Below are positions 1-9,484 of a DNA stretch of 62,909 nucleotides, piece by piece (position 1 is the first letter of the stretch; the number at the start of each line of letters is the position of its first letter). Origin of the DNA: Scedosporium boydii (taxonomy: Eukaryota; Ascomycota; Sordariomycetes; Microascales; Microascaceae); assembly GCA_002221725.1 (NCBI GenBank), contig NJFT01000231.1, positions 1 to 62,909 of the forward strand, in the 5' to 3' direction. The notes beneath the pieces were generated by a model. The model saw only the letters and a list, made by a program, of their open reading frames with translations. It was not told the origin of the DNA and did not search any database. Made by a program: the position numbers and the translations under genes.

Positions 1-265
1 CAGGACACCGACAACCCACACCTTTTCGACCCTTCAGTGATTCTTGTCAACCTGACCCTCTGACCTTAACCCTAACATGCCCATGTAATATCCCAACCCA
101 GCCAGCCAGTCATCTTCTTAATAGCCTACATATAAATAAAAGCCAATACAAGAGAGTGCTACTCTTACCCCGTTGGCATTTGCTCTCGAAGGAGCCGTCA
201 TTCTCGCACCCCCAAACTTAATAAGATCTCCAATATCTGGTTTTTTCCATTCATTACTGCGACCT
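1..265. other. left edge, no complete gene
   Basis: No gene is assignable here. On the minus strand, just past the stop of the bZIP-ankyrin gene, another frame reads on through an ankyrin-like end (DLIKFGGA, near 200-215) to a GTAAGAG-type donor near 165. This suggests the ankyrin coding region once continued leftwards, either in a different frame or through a splice I cannot resolve. The CCTTAACCCTAAC at 62-74 is too short to be telomeric. Confidence 0.4.
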
Positions 266-1184
266 CTAGAGCCGTTCGTGTCTCTTATCCCGCACATTCG
301 GGTCGGCGCCGTGCGCAAGAAGCGTCTTCACGGTCTCCTGGTCATCGTTCTCGATCGCGATTAGTAAGGGCGTCCGGCCTTGGGTGTTCCTGGCATCAAC
401 ATCGAACCCGTAACGCAAAAGTAGTGTAACGGATGCGGGTTGCTGAGACTGGACGGCCAAATGAAGTATCGAGTTAGAACTCTGTTCCGAGCTCGAATCG
501 GGACGTGACAGCAGTTCGTCTTCCTCAATCGCATGGAGGGGGCTATCCTGACCCGGTGATCCGGGCTCTTGAGCTTCGTTGACTGGAGGTAACTGTCCTG
601 GGATTAGCTTGTTCAGGTCAATTGACCGAGTGTCGATGATATTAGGTGGTTTGACCGGGCTACTTACGCCCATGTCCTGCAGTAATTCGAGACCGGTATC
701 GGCATGACCCCCGGCCGTTATCCATCAGTGCCAACGGTGTGGATGATCCCACCCTATGAAGTAGCTTTTGCAGCTCGTCGGGCTCGGGAAACTGCAGATC
801 CCATTCCTGAGTGTCGGGTGTTGGGACCTCCATGTCCCTTAACGCACTGAAAGGGATGCTCCTTGACAGACGCCCAACTGTAGAGGCAGGCGATGGTGGG
901 AGATCTTGCGGGGTACCGAGGTCGTCCCTTCTGCTTTGCTCGCCTATGCTCGTCGAAGGGTTACTTTTGGAAGCTTGTCGGGTAACGAGCTGCAGTAACG
1001 ACCTGTTCATGAGCTCCAGATGTTGAATGCGTGCCTTGAGATTGTTTCCTTCGTGGCCCACTATTGGTTAGGACCGCGGGTCTAGTGACTAGTGGCTGGA
1101 GTGGTGGGGGAGGGTGGCCATACGATATGTCTGCTGAGCGGTGCGGTTCTGTGCTCTACGTTTCTCTGTTATTGGTCTCGTCAT
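266..1184 (-). CDS. bZIP-ankyrin (TOXE-type) transcription factor, 3 exons, C-terminus possibly truncated
   Basis: Model: exons 1184-1124, 1048-668 and 597-266, giving 257 residues. Exon 1 encodes a bZIP basic region (EKRRAQNRTAQQTY) that continues into exon 2 as R-NNLKARIQHLE. The acceptor at 1049 was chosen because it restores the invariant N-x7-R; the AG at 1061 would give Leu there. A leucine-zipper/coiled-coil stretch follows, then a Ser/Pro/Glu-rich linker and about two ankyrin repeats (ILHLAVQSQQ..., GRTPLLIAIENDD...) ending at GADPNVRD. A TAA lies in frame upstream of the ATG. This bZIP-plus-ankyrin layout is that of TOXE-like pathway regulators found in fungal toxin and metabolite clusters (family knowledge). 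The nearby P450s fit a cluster-specific regulator. TOXE-like proteins usually carry more ankyrin repeats, and a coding-like frame continues after the stop, so the 3' end may be frameshifted. Confidence 0.75.
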
Positions 1185-1477
1185 CGCGGCACTTTAGTAG
1201 AGAATTAATGACCAGTGGCCGTGGTGCTCTCACGCAAGAAAAACAAGGCAAACATTCCCCAACGATGATTTCATGTTAGATCTCACCTACCTAACAGGAG
1301 AAGAGGGGAAGGTATTTAACAATGATTGCAGACCCATTCACTCCCATTTTCTTTCTCAAGGTTACACAGCTTCCCCAATAGAACAGTACACACATCTAAT
1401 TAGAAAAGAGGTTGACTTGGAGGACGGACCATGATAACGGAGCAGTGGTGAGTGGGGGAACCTTGTGAATCACGTGA

Positions 1478-2106
1478 CTAATATGTATGTGGTGAGATTC
1501 CTTCACAAAGAGCATCGTCTGGAAAGACCAACGTCCGACCTGCGAGTCTCGGCCATTTCAGGGGATGAGTTGTCAGAGTCTCTGGGGCGGGCCAGTCTCC
1601 GTGTGAAATATTCGGTGCGGGGAGAGTGAATCCGAACCGCGTTCGTAGCATCGTCAGCTGGTATCGCGTCGAGAAGATCAGCTCTATCTTCGTGAAGGAG
1701 TAGCCGCCACTAGCCTTAAATCTTTGCATTCGGCGAGGAATTTGAGCGGCCTTGCCATTTTGCCAGAGTTTACCGAAAGATAGAAGGATGCCGGAAGGGT
1801 GTCTGCTTGAGCATGTTTGTTTGCTGACTCGGCAGTGTCGGCACGGGTACGAATGAGCGGGAGCAGATTGATCACACCCTTACTCGGCACCAGATTTGCC
1901 GGTGGCATCTCCGGAGTGTGGGTAACATCGAAACAAAAGTCACTCGGTGCCCGTGGCCCCCGGCTCGGGATTGGGACCGGTGAGGAAAGATGGTTGCTTT
2001 TCACCCAGTTTAAGTTGCCCGACTTTATGAGGTCGGAAACCGCCATCTTGAGCTCTGTTATCTCCGGACAAAAGATACGGCAGATGAATCGAGTCCGGAT
2101 GGACAC
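1478..2106 (-). other. unrecognised coding-like stretch between bZIP gene and P450-A
   Basis: Two overlapping minus-strand open frames (2106-1684 and 1729-1478) have protein-like composition but no family I recognise. The first is Pro/Ser-rich and the second basic, with hydrophobic patches. They could be exons of one gene joined through the GTAAAC near 1773 and an AG near 1690, or the decayed 3' part of a lost cluster gene. No signal peptide or motif is visible. The rest of 1185-2260 holds no identifiable feature. Confidence 0.25.
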
Positions 2107-2260
2107 AAGTACATCGGTACGAAGCTGGTAATACGGTCGGGCGGCACGTTCTGTCTGTTAGGCCGACAGGAACTGAATATATTATGGAGCTACTAGTAGC
2201 AAAAGTCTCTCTCGGTCTCGGGGAAGGGATATGGTATTCTGCTAGGCTGATCAGCCTCTC

Positions 2261-4034
2261 TCAGGCCCCTACCACATCCCACGCGGTCCACTCAACATCC
2301 TCCCAGCCTAGTCTTCTCTTGATTCTGGCCCTCAAATCCGAATCTGCCCTTGGATGCATTACCTCAGTCGTCATCTTTGGCTTAGCAGGCTTGGGCAAGG
2401 GAATGGGAGCCCCTTCATCAGCGGCAGACGTGATTTCAAATCCATTCAGCAGCACTACCGTCAAACCCAGCACCTCGGTGGCCGTAAAGTTGCGTCCGGG
2501 GCATAGTTCCTTACCTCCACCGAAAGGGTAGTAAGCTTTCCTTCGAGTGGCAGCATCGACTCCTTACTGTTTCTGAGACCAATGAAGGAAGCGCTCAGGA
2601 TCAAATTCATCTGGGGCTCCCTCTCTTCCTCCCCACAGGAATGGGTTTCGAGAACCGACGATTTTAGATATCATGATGGTCACCGCTTTCTTCAGGAGAT
2701 AGTTTCTTCTGCCCGTCCCATCGGCATTCTCTTCCGAGACATACGTGTCCTCCAACACGCGGCGATAGAGAGTCGATACAGAAGTCATCCGCAGAGTCTC
2801 GCGAAACACCGACATCAGTTTTGGACAGAGGGTTTCGAGTTGGCCCACCTCAATGGCCATCTGGCGCCTGCCATCCGGTAGGATACGCTCCTTCGTAGCC
2901 CCGAGTGCTTCCACCCGTAGCTCGGCCACTAGCTCTGGGCGACTAAAGACATTGGCAAAGACCCAAAAGATGGTCGGAATCACGTTCATCAGAGCTGCGT
3001 GAATTACCTGAACATAGGCAATACCCATGTCTCTGGCGCTGAAGCCATATTCCCGCTGCATACTGACTGTTTCGGTAGTCAATTGGGACACATCAGGAGC
3101 TTCAAATTCATCATCACAGTAAGATGTCAAGGCTTGCTGCAGAGAAACGTATCCTTGATGGGACTGGCGATCTTTTATAGCCGCCATGTCCTGGGGCGAC
3201 CGCCGTGTGGTGTCACCAGCCTCCCATTCCCTGAATTGTGTTAGAGAAGAAAAATCCAGGGAAGCCAGAAAATAGAACTGACCAATAAACCTGAGCTAGT
3301 GACGGATTCTTTCTCCAGGGATTCTTGTCAGCACCAAGAAGAGTCGTACTCGTGATCATGGTCATCATATCTCGCACCCAGTTCCAAACATTATCCACCT
3401 CCTTCACCGTCGTCCCGCGAACTTCCGTGTCTGTATTCCCTTGAAGCACTCTGTATATCTCCTTGACTACCACAACGTTCATATTTCTAAGGGGTTCACC
3501 GGCCATCTTGGATGTGAACAAGCGCATCATGCGCTCATGCATACCGTCTTGGATGTAATTCTGTCGTGCTTGAGGCGATAGCTCCTCTATACGGCTGATA
3601 TACTCGTTGACAAGAGGCACAAAACTGATTCCCTTGCTGTTCTTGAACGCCGATTGCACTAGCTGCGGCGAGTTGATCACGTAGACCTTGCCGCCGAGGA
3701 TCGGGAGTGTCCCGATGGGGAATTTCTTCTTCTTGCTGCAGAGCAGAAGATTTAATAGCGATGTCTCTTGTCTCATTTCGATACTATAGTCGCTAAAAGC
3801 AAAGATTAGAACCAAGCTGACTTACTTGAGGTCGAACAGATATTGATGTGGATTTAAAGAAAATGAAAGGAGGTGACCGACAATTGGAATTTTAGAGTAT
3901 ATGATTGGTGGTTCTTGCGGATCGAGGTTGGGTGATGAGAGCCGCCATAGTTTTCGAGCTGCGAGGCCAAGAACAAGGAGGAAAATCGGGAGAAGGTAAT
4001 CCTGAGTCTCGGGAGCGGGAGCGGGAAGCATCAT
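2261..4034 (-). pseudogene. cytochrome P450-A (CYP7/CYP8-like), nonsense mutation before haem loop
   Basis: Model: exons 4034-3826, 3735-3283 and 3230-2261, 543 codons, with introns of 90 and 52 nt. It has an N-terminal membrane anchor (residues about 10-28), a PPIIYSKIPIVGH proline region, and an FRETLR K-helix ExxR. The haem motif FGGGKELCPGR has its Cys near codon 464. The family alignment (YW, then EWEAG) fixes the second intron. The frame is intact except for one TAA at 2566-2564 (codon 443), between the PERF motif and the haem loop; translation stopping there gives an apoprotein with no haem thiolate. A CAA-to-TAA change in a CpA context would explain it. The start at 4034 was chosen because it gives exactly the same 209-nt first exon as its paralogue P450-B. 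It is head-to-head with P450-C. Alternatives are programmed readthrough or an assembly error. Confidence 0.85.
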
Positions 4035-4457
4035 GCCCGTCCTACCGAATTCCAATGTTCTGAACGTGCCGGCCCGAGACGGTAAAAGGAACGCGGTCAC
4101 TGTTGGTTAGGAATCCCGTCTTTCCTGGAAAACCCCTCGATTTATCAATGAATACGACCCGTTGGGGAAGCTAACCCCCACGAGTCCACGGCGCAGCACC
4201 TATCTCTGCATAGAGGCCGAATCCGAGGAATCAGGAATCTCGGGATATAAGCCATTGCATCCCTCCCGGTAAGCAGAAATCATAAGCCATCATGATCTAT
4301 CATATCTGCTCGACTAAGCAAAGGGACCTAACTTACTCAGCCCAAGGGGCCTCCTCTGCTCTCCAATTCTGCCTCTTTAATTTCTAACCGTTGACTCGTG
4401 AGCCGTGAACCTTTGAGAACCTAGCCCCTTATCTGCAGGCTGCGGACTGGAACCAAG
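4035..4457. promoter_or_regulatory. bidirectional promoter region of P450-A and P450-C
   Basis: A 423-bp gap lies between the head-to-head starts of P450-A (minus) and P450-C (plus). It has no coding potential beyond an optional 22-codon upstream extension of P450-A. Shared divergent promoters of this size are usual between co-regulated cluster genes (known), so it is a plausible target of the bZIP-ankyrin factor (inference). I cannot name a specific operator. Confidence 0.5.
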
Positions 4458-4755
4458 ATGCGCGACACGATGGGAATCCTCACAAACCAAACCCTGGTCA
4501 TTGGTATGATTCCAGTCCTCATTGGAGACGCCTCAGTCTTGTCTCTATATCGTCGTGTGCCATCTTCTCGACGTTCCAATGCTTCGTCGCTGAGCAATCC
4601 CAAAACTGGCAAGGACCGTAATCCTTCAGTAGAGAGCCTGTATACCATCTTGAAAAAGAACTACCCTACTGTTAGTATACCGGCATTCAGTGATCAAGTT
4701 TTGTCTTGCAAGGAAGATCATAGAGTGACTCTCGACAGCATCAAGACACCATTTA

Positions 4756-6715
4756 AGTTGGACCCCCCCCTTGTCGCCACCCCCCCCTTTTCGCCACCCC
4801 AAATTCCACACCGCCATTTCAACATTTCCCACATTCCAACTGTAATTCCTCAACCATTCCAATTCCAATCCACTTCAAATTCAGTATCTAGCTTTTCCTA
4901 CTAAAAATGAAGTCATATACTGAAAATGACCTTCAGGATGCCCTCAAAGCCATCGCAAATGGGATGTCAACTGCCCGAGCAGCCAAGGAATGGGGTATTC
5001 CAAGAACAACTATCAGAAGCCGCATTCTTGGCCATCAGCCAAAAAAAGAGGCCTTTTCCAGCATGCAGAGACTCAGCCCTTCCCAGGAAACCCACTTGAC
5101 AGCATGGGTTCTGACCCAAGGAGCCCTAGGACTTCCTCCAACCCATGCCCAAGTCCGCTCTTTTGCAGAAAGAATCCTCAAGACCCAGGGAGACACACAA
5201 CCACTTGGAAAGAGGTGGATGGAGGGATTTTTAAGAAGAAACCCATCTATTAGGACTATGAGAGGGAAATCTATCGATTCTGCCCATATCAATGGCGCTA
5301 GAACTGAGGTAATCCAGCCCTGGTTCCAACACTTCCAACTACCCAGCATTAAGAACATCAAACAAGAAAATAGATATAATATGGATGAAACAGGAATAAT
5401 GGAAGGCCATGTCGGTAATGACTTGTTCTTGGAAGTGCTGAAAAGCGCTCAATCTAAAAGAAACAGCCTGGTTCCCGGCTGTGGACTTCATTTATCGAGT
5501 GTGTCTCAGCTACTAGCCGGGCTCTTCCTCCATTGGTTATTTTCAAAGGAAAATCAGTCCAACAGCAGTGGTTTCCAATGGATTTGGCTTCTTTCAAGGA
5601 CTAGCACTTTACAGCAACTGATAATGGGTGGACAACCAATAATACTGCTCTAGAATAGCTTGAAAAGGTCTTCATTTCTTATACCAAGCCAGCCAACCCT
5701 CAGGAAGCCCATCTTCTTATCTTGGACGGCCATGGAAGCCATACCACAGATGAATTCATGTATAAGTGCTTCCAGCATCATATTTTCCTTCTTTTCTTGC
5801 CCCCACATACATCCCATGTCCTCCAACCATTAGACTTAGCTATGTTCAGCTCCTTAAAGATAGCTTATCGAGAGGAGGTTGATTTTCTTACCTTAACTAC
5901 TATATCTACAGTAGTAGGGAAAAGACAAAAGATTAGACTTAAACCAATATTTCATTCTATTATAAGAAAGCACTTTATCTATTAAGTTACTTTCTTTTTT
6001 ATTAAAAAAATATTTTTACACCTACTTTCCTATTATCACAAGGCTCGAAATAGTAGGCTGATCAGCAAGAATATCAAGAGTGGGTTTATAGCATCTGGAC
6101 TTTGGCCTGTGAACATAGCCAAGCCTCTTCTTAGCCCTCTTATTCTTCAAGAACCAATTCCCCCACAAGAATAGCCTTCCGGAAATGAAATTTCCATTCC
6201 CCAAGCTTCACAGATATCTATTTTAACTCCCCAGCCACTTTATAGAGCTCCCTATAGTTCTGTTGTGATATAGTCAACTCTAAAGAAGTCCAGGGACCTT
6301 GAGGAACATATATACAAATCCAACCTGATTGATCAACATACTACCACACAACGCCAGCTATTCCAAAAGGTTTTGAAAGCCTTTGATGAAAAGAATGTCC
6401 AATTGGCTACATCCCAAGCAAGGGTTCAGGCTCTAGAAAGCCAAATTGCAGTAATGAAGCCTAAGAAAAGGAAGAGGGTTGAAACAAGTCCCAATTCGAA
6501 GTTTGCCACTATTGGGGATATACAGAGGGTGATGGGAAATGATTTGGAAGAAGAAATCATTTCCATTGGAAGCAGCGATAGTGAAAGTGATAGTTCAGCA
6601 GCTTCATGTATTGAAGTAAGGCGAAATGTGGAAGAAATAGAAGATGGAAGATGACAGTGGCTATTTGGGCTGTTGGAATTTGGGGTGGCGAAAAAAGGGG
6701 GGGGGGTTTCCAACT
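4756..6715 (+). mobile_element. Fot1/pogo-type (Tc1-mariner) DNA transposon, inactivated
   Basis: This 1960-bp element is flanked by TA direct repeats (4754-4755 and 6716-6717) and bounded by inverted repeats that begin AGTTGGA and end TCCAACT. The arms run about 4756-4809 and 6672-6715. They share a C-run, a TTTTCGCCACCCC block and AAATTCCA; the left arm has a second CGCCACCCC block. The coding body starts at 4907. Insertion after ACACCATTTA splits exon 2 of P450-C. Length, TA target and transposase type match fungal Fot1/pogo elements (family knowledge). Confidence 0.9.
4907..6654 (+). pseudogene. pogo/Fot1 DDE transposase, degenerate
   Basis: The N-terminus has a psq-type helix-turn-helix (AARAAKEWGIPRTTIRSRI-like, residues about 20-40) and then a CENP-B/Tc5-type DNA-binding domain ending near GKRWMEGFLRRNPSI. 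A DDE_1 catalytic core starts at NMDETGI (first Asp). The second Asp block, LDGHGSHTTDEF, lies at about 5725-5755, followed by PPHTSHVLQPLD. A basic, acidic coiled-coil tail spans about 6373-6654. The frame is broken: there is a shift near 5460-5480, and two TAG codons at positions expected to be Trp (KD-W-H near 5601 and LE-W-L near 5654). TGG-to-TAG is the antisense product of CpA-to-TpA change, the RIP preference. No active transposase can be made from this copy. Confidence 0.85.
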
Positions 6716-8189
6716 TACAAGGCGAAGCAGCCTTTTGGTGACGTTCTCGTGCTGCCATTGAAATACGTCGACGAACTCAAATCCCTGCCGGAGGATGTCC
6801 TTGCATTTGACCTGGCTCTTGACGAGGTGTGTATCCTGCTTGTTAAGCATTAGCAACGATGAACACGATTTGTTGATGATTTGGATCAGAGATATCTCGG
6901 AAAGTACACTCTTTTCTCTCATAGCGTGTCGGGACTGCACCCAAGCACGGTACCGAGAAGCGTCACGAACAATCTTACTCGAAACTTGAGTACGTATGCA
7001 CTGTCTAGCCCTTGAACGTCTCGGGTGGAACACTCATCGTTCTCCTTGAACCGACCTAGGTCCCCTCATGAAAGACATTGCCGAGGAGTGCGAGCTTGCT
7101 TTCAAAGACACCATCGGGCCCTGCGAGGAATGGGCCGAGATTAATATTTGGCACAAACTTGTCCCTGTTATCGCGCAGATATGCAGTCGAGTTTTTATAG
7201 GGCCGGAGCATTGCCACGATCCGGAGTACATTCGATGTATAATTCAATTCGCATCTCAGGTCTTTCAGGCCGCGGGTGCTCTGCGTAAGTCGAATATCTT
7301 CTCTTAGCTATAAGCCATTGAGTGACCTTGTACTTATACGGCAATATTGAATAGGTCAGTGGAGCCCATGGCTTCGACCTCTGGTTTACAGATTCATCCC
7401 TGAAGTCCGAGCCGTTTGGAACTCGTACGAGACCATGATAAGATTATGACTGGAGTGGTTCCTGCCCGCCTAGCCGACATCGAAGCTGGAAATCCTACCC
7501 AGGACATGGTGACTTGGAATATACTGAATTCTGAGCGTGGGAAGGGAAGCTCCATCAGAGTTCAGGCACATGCCCAGCTTGTCCTATCCATGGCGGCAAT
7601 CCACACATCCGCATTGACCGCCTCCCATATCCTCTACGACCTCGCGACCCACCCGGAGTACATGGAGCCCCTTCGAACCGAGCTTGATTCCGTCTTGTCC
7701 ATTCAGTCCGACCCATGGCTCGATAAGAGTAGCATTCCAAGGCTCAAGCTCCTCGATTCTTTCTTCAAAGAATCACAATGCTTGAATCCTCTCAGCATCA
7801 CTGGGTTCAATCGTAAAGCCATGCAGGACATAATCCTCCACGACGGCGAGATGATCCCTGCAGGAACCCACATCGCCTGCCCCTCGGCGGAGATCATGCG
7901 AGACCCCGAGTTCTATTCCAACCCGGATACTTTCGACGGTTATCGCTACTTTAATCTGCGATCGCGATCCGAAGAAGGAAACCTGCATCATTTCGTGTCT
8001 GTGAGCATCGACAATATGAACTGGGGATACGGTCCTCATGCCTGTCCCGGGCGGTTCTTCGCCAACACGCAACTCAAGGTGATTGTCACACATGTCTTGC
8101 AACAGTATGACTTGAAAATGCCCGAGGGAAAGGGTAGACCGGGGACTGTCATCATGTCGAGTGGCCTTGGAGTGAGGCGTTGCTTATGA

Positions 8190-8597
8190 AAAGGAGGAGG
8201 TGAGGTTTGTCAAGGGATGCAAGATAGCCGATAGCCGCCAAACCACGCTGAGATTCGCTAAATACCTATTTTTCAGTGCAGTTCCCTGGGGGAATCTGAT
8301 TGGTCTTTCCCCAGTGGCTCTATAGGCGTTCGCTAAAGTTAAGAGACTGAAAGTATTCCTATTCTTGAGGACTTCAATGGTAAAAAAGCCCTGGCTTCAT
8401 TTGAGGACGTATCTCAATCAATATAGCCTATTACTGAGTACTTTACTCAATCACCTATACCAGCTACTCATCAATCACCTATTTATATAATACTACCATC
8501 ACTAAATCATTCCTCATTACTACCTCTAAGCTATGATGACCCGCAAGCTATATATTAGAGATATGTAGGGACCCCGGCCACCTCGCGTGAGGAAATC
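8190..8597. other. AT-rich spacer 3' of P450-C
   Basis: No gene is seen. From 8400 to 8540 the sequence is AT-rich with short ACTCAATCACCTAT-like repeats. At 8580-8602 there is a short palindrome (CCTCG...TCACGAGG) directly next to the dehydrogenase fragment. Confidence 0.3.
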
Positions 8598-8766
8598 ACG
8601 AGGTTGTTGGTCGCGAAGGCCTGACAGCATCAGGTTTCTGGTACTGCTGGATGCGGTAGAGGCCCGGGTCGTTGCCGAAGACGTGGAGATCCTGGGGGGG
8701 TGTCCGGTGCAGGTCGGCGAGAAACGAGCCGCCAATATAGCCCAAAGCGCCCGTAATGAGTGCGTT
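8598..8766 (-). pseudogene. NAD(P)-binding epimerase/SDR N-terminal fragment
   Basis: On the minus strand, an ATG at 8766 opens a frame that begins MNALITGALGYIGGSFLADL. This is the first beta-strand and glycine-rich loop (GxxGxxG) of an extended SDR/NAD-dependent epimerase. Similarity fades after about 35 residues and the frame stops near 8598, far short of the 300 or so residues of the family. I read it as a gene relic; a real gene with unrecognised introns is possible, but I found no continuation downstream. Confidence 0.5.
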
Positions 8767-9484
8767 CATTACGGTGTTTGCCGGCGGTGTCTGGTGAGCA
8801 GTCGTGTGTTGCCGGGGCGCACATCACAGCTTCATGTGGCTGCTGTACTACATTTCTAATACAGGTCAATAATATCGAGGCCGCTTCTTTACCTTGCGTT
8901 TTTTGTCGTTTTTGCCCAAAGTTTTACCAGAGCCAGACTTTGGTATTGTTTTGCCTAGTGGATTTTCTCGTGTTGGTGGATGACAGGTTAAAAGTTCCTC
9001 ACAAGACATCAATGTTATTTCCCAACTGGGCTTTATTAATAGTGGAAGCTTGTTGAGCGTGATGCGTCGAACCATTTGCGTAGGAGACCTCCTTGTCCAG
9101 CACATGCATGTATGTCATCTTCAGCCTGCGCCTGGCCATTGCATTTGATAAGCTGAATCTAGCGGAGGCAAACCGCAGAGACGGCACGCTCTATGCTCCG
9201 TATCAGTTACCGTAGAGTCTGCACTATTCCACGAGTGCTTTCCCAGCCGAGCCTGACAGCGTACCTGACTAAATATGACAATCTAGAAAGGAGGTATGAA
9301 CGTGAAAGCATAACCGGTGCGTCAGGGATAGCATGGAAAAACTATAGACACAAGTGAGAAAGCCAATGGCCTACAGTTATAACTGGTTGCAGACCAACCT
9401 CTGGTATCTTTGGAGCAGATGAGGGCAGTGAAGCAATCATGATTGGTTTCCCTCTGATCCATTTTGGCACCCTATCACTAATCT
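8767..9484. other. intergenic, no feature seen
   Basis: No recognisable coding sequence, RNA or repeat lies between the dehydrogenase relic and the 3' end of the NLR gene. Short open frames on both strands show no family resemblance. Confidence 0.4.

Larger units (their letters stand above)
4458..8189 (+). pseudogene. cytochrome P450-C (ent-kaurene-oxidase-like), split by a Fot1/pogo element and frameshifted
   Basis: Exons are 4458-4670, 4739-4755 joined to 6718-6826 across the inserted transposon, 6890-6989, 7060-7284 and 7355-8189. Without the insert, and with one copy of the TA, the frame runs smoothly: LKKNYPT, HQDTIYKAKQPFGD, LVLPLKYVDELKSLPED, RYLGKYT. This is the N-terminal pattern of ent-kaurene oxidase/GA14-synthase-like fungal P450s. 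The C-terminal exon has the WGYGPHACPGR haem loop (Cys codon 8043-8045). Three lesions are visible: a 1960-bp transposon in exon 2; a one-base deletion at about 7414-7416 that shifts frame between PEVRAV and LVRDHDK; and the K-helix ExxR reading E-S-Q-C (Cys codon 7779-7781), which removes the arginine needed for haem-pocket folding. The gene is dead. The gene 3' of the insert could still be transcribed but could not give an active enzyme. Confidence 0.85.

Noticed and set aside
62..74. CCTTAACCCTAAC resembling telomeric repeat
   Set aside because: Only about two units, and a similar chance match occurs at about 39450; no terminal array.
1049..1061. First possible acceptor in the bZIP intron (AG at 1062-1061)
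   Set aside because: It would replace the invariant bZIP arginine by Leu-Gly-His; the acceptor 12 nt further gives the canonical basic region.
3231..3290. Reading through the second P450-A intron as coding (YWSVLFSGFPGFFFSN...)
   Set aside because: It breaks the frame into the next exon, and the paralogue stops in the same place; splicing at TG/G gives YW-EWEAG and YW-DWEAG, matching the family.
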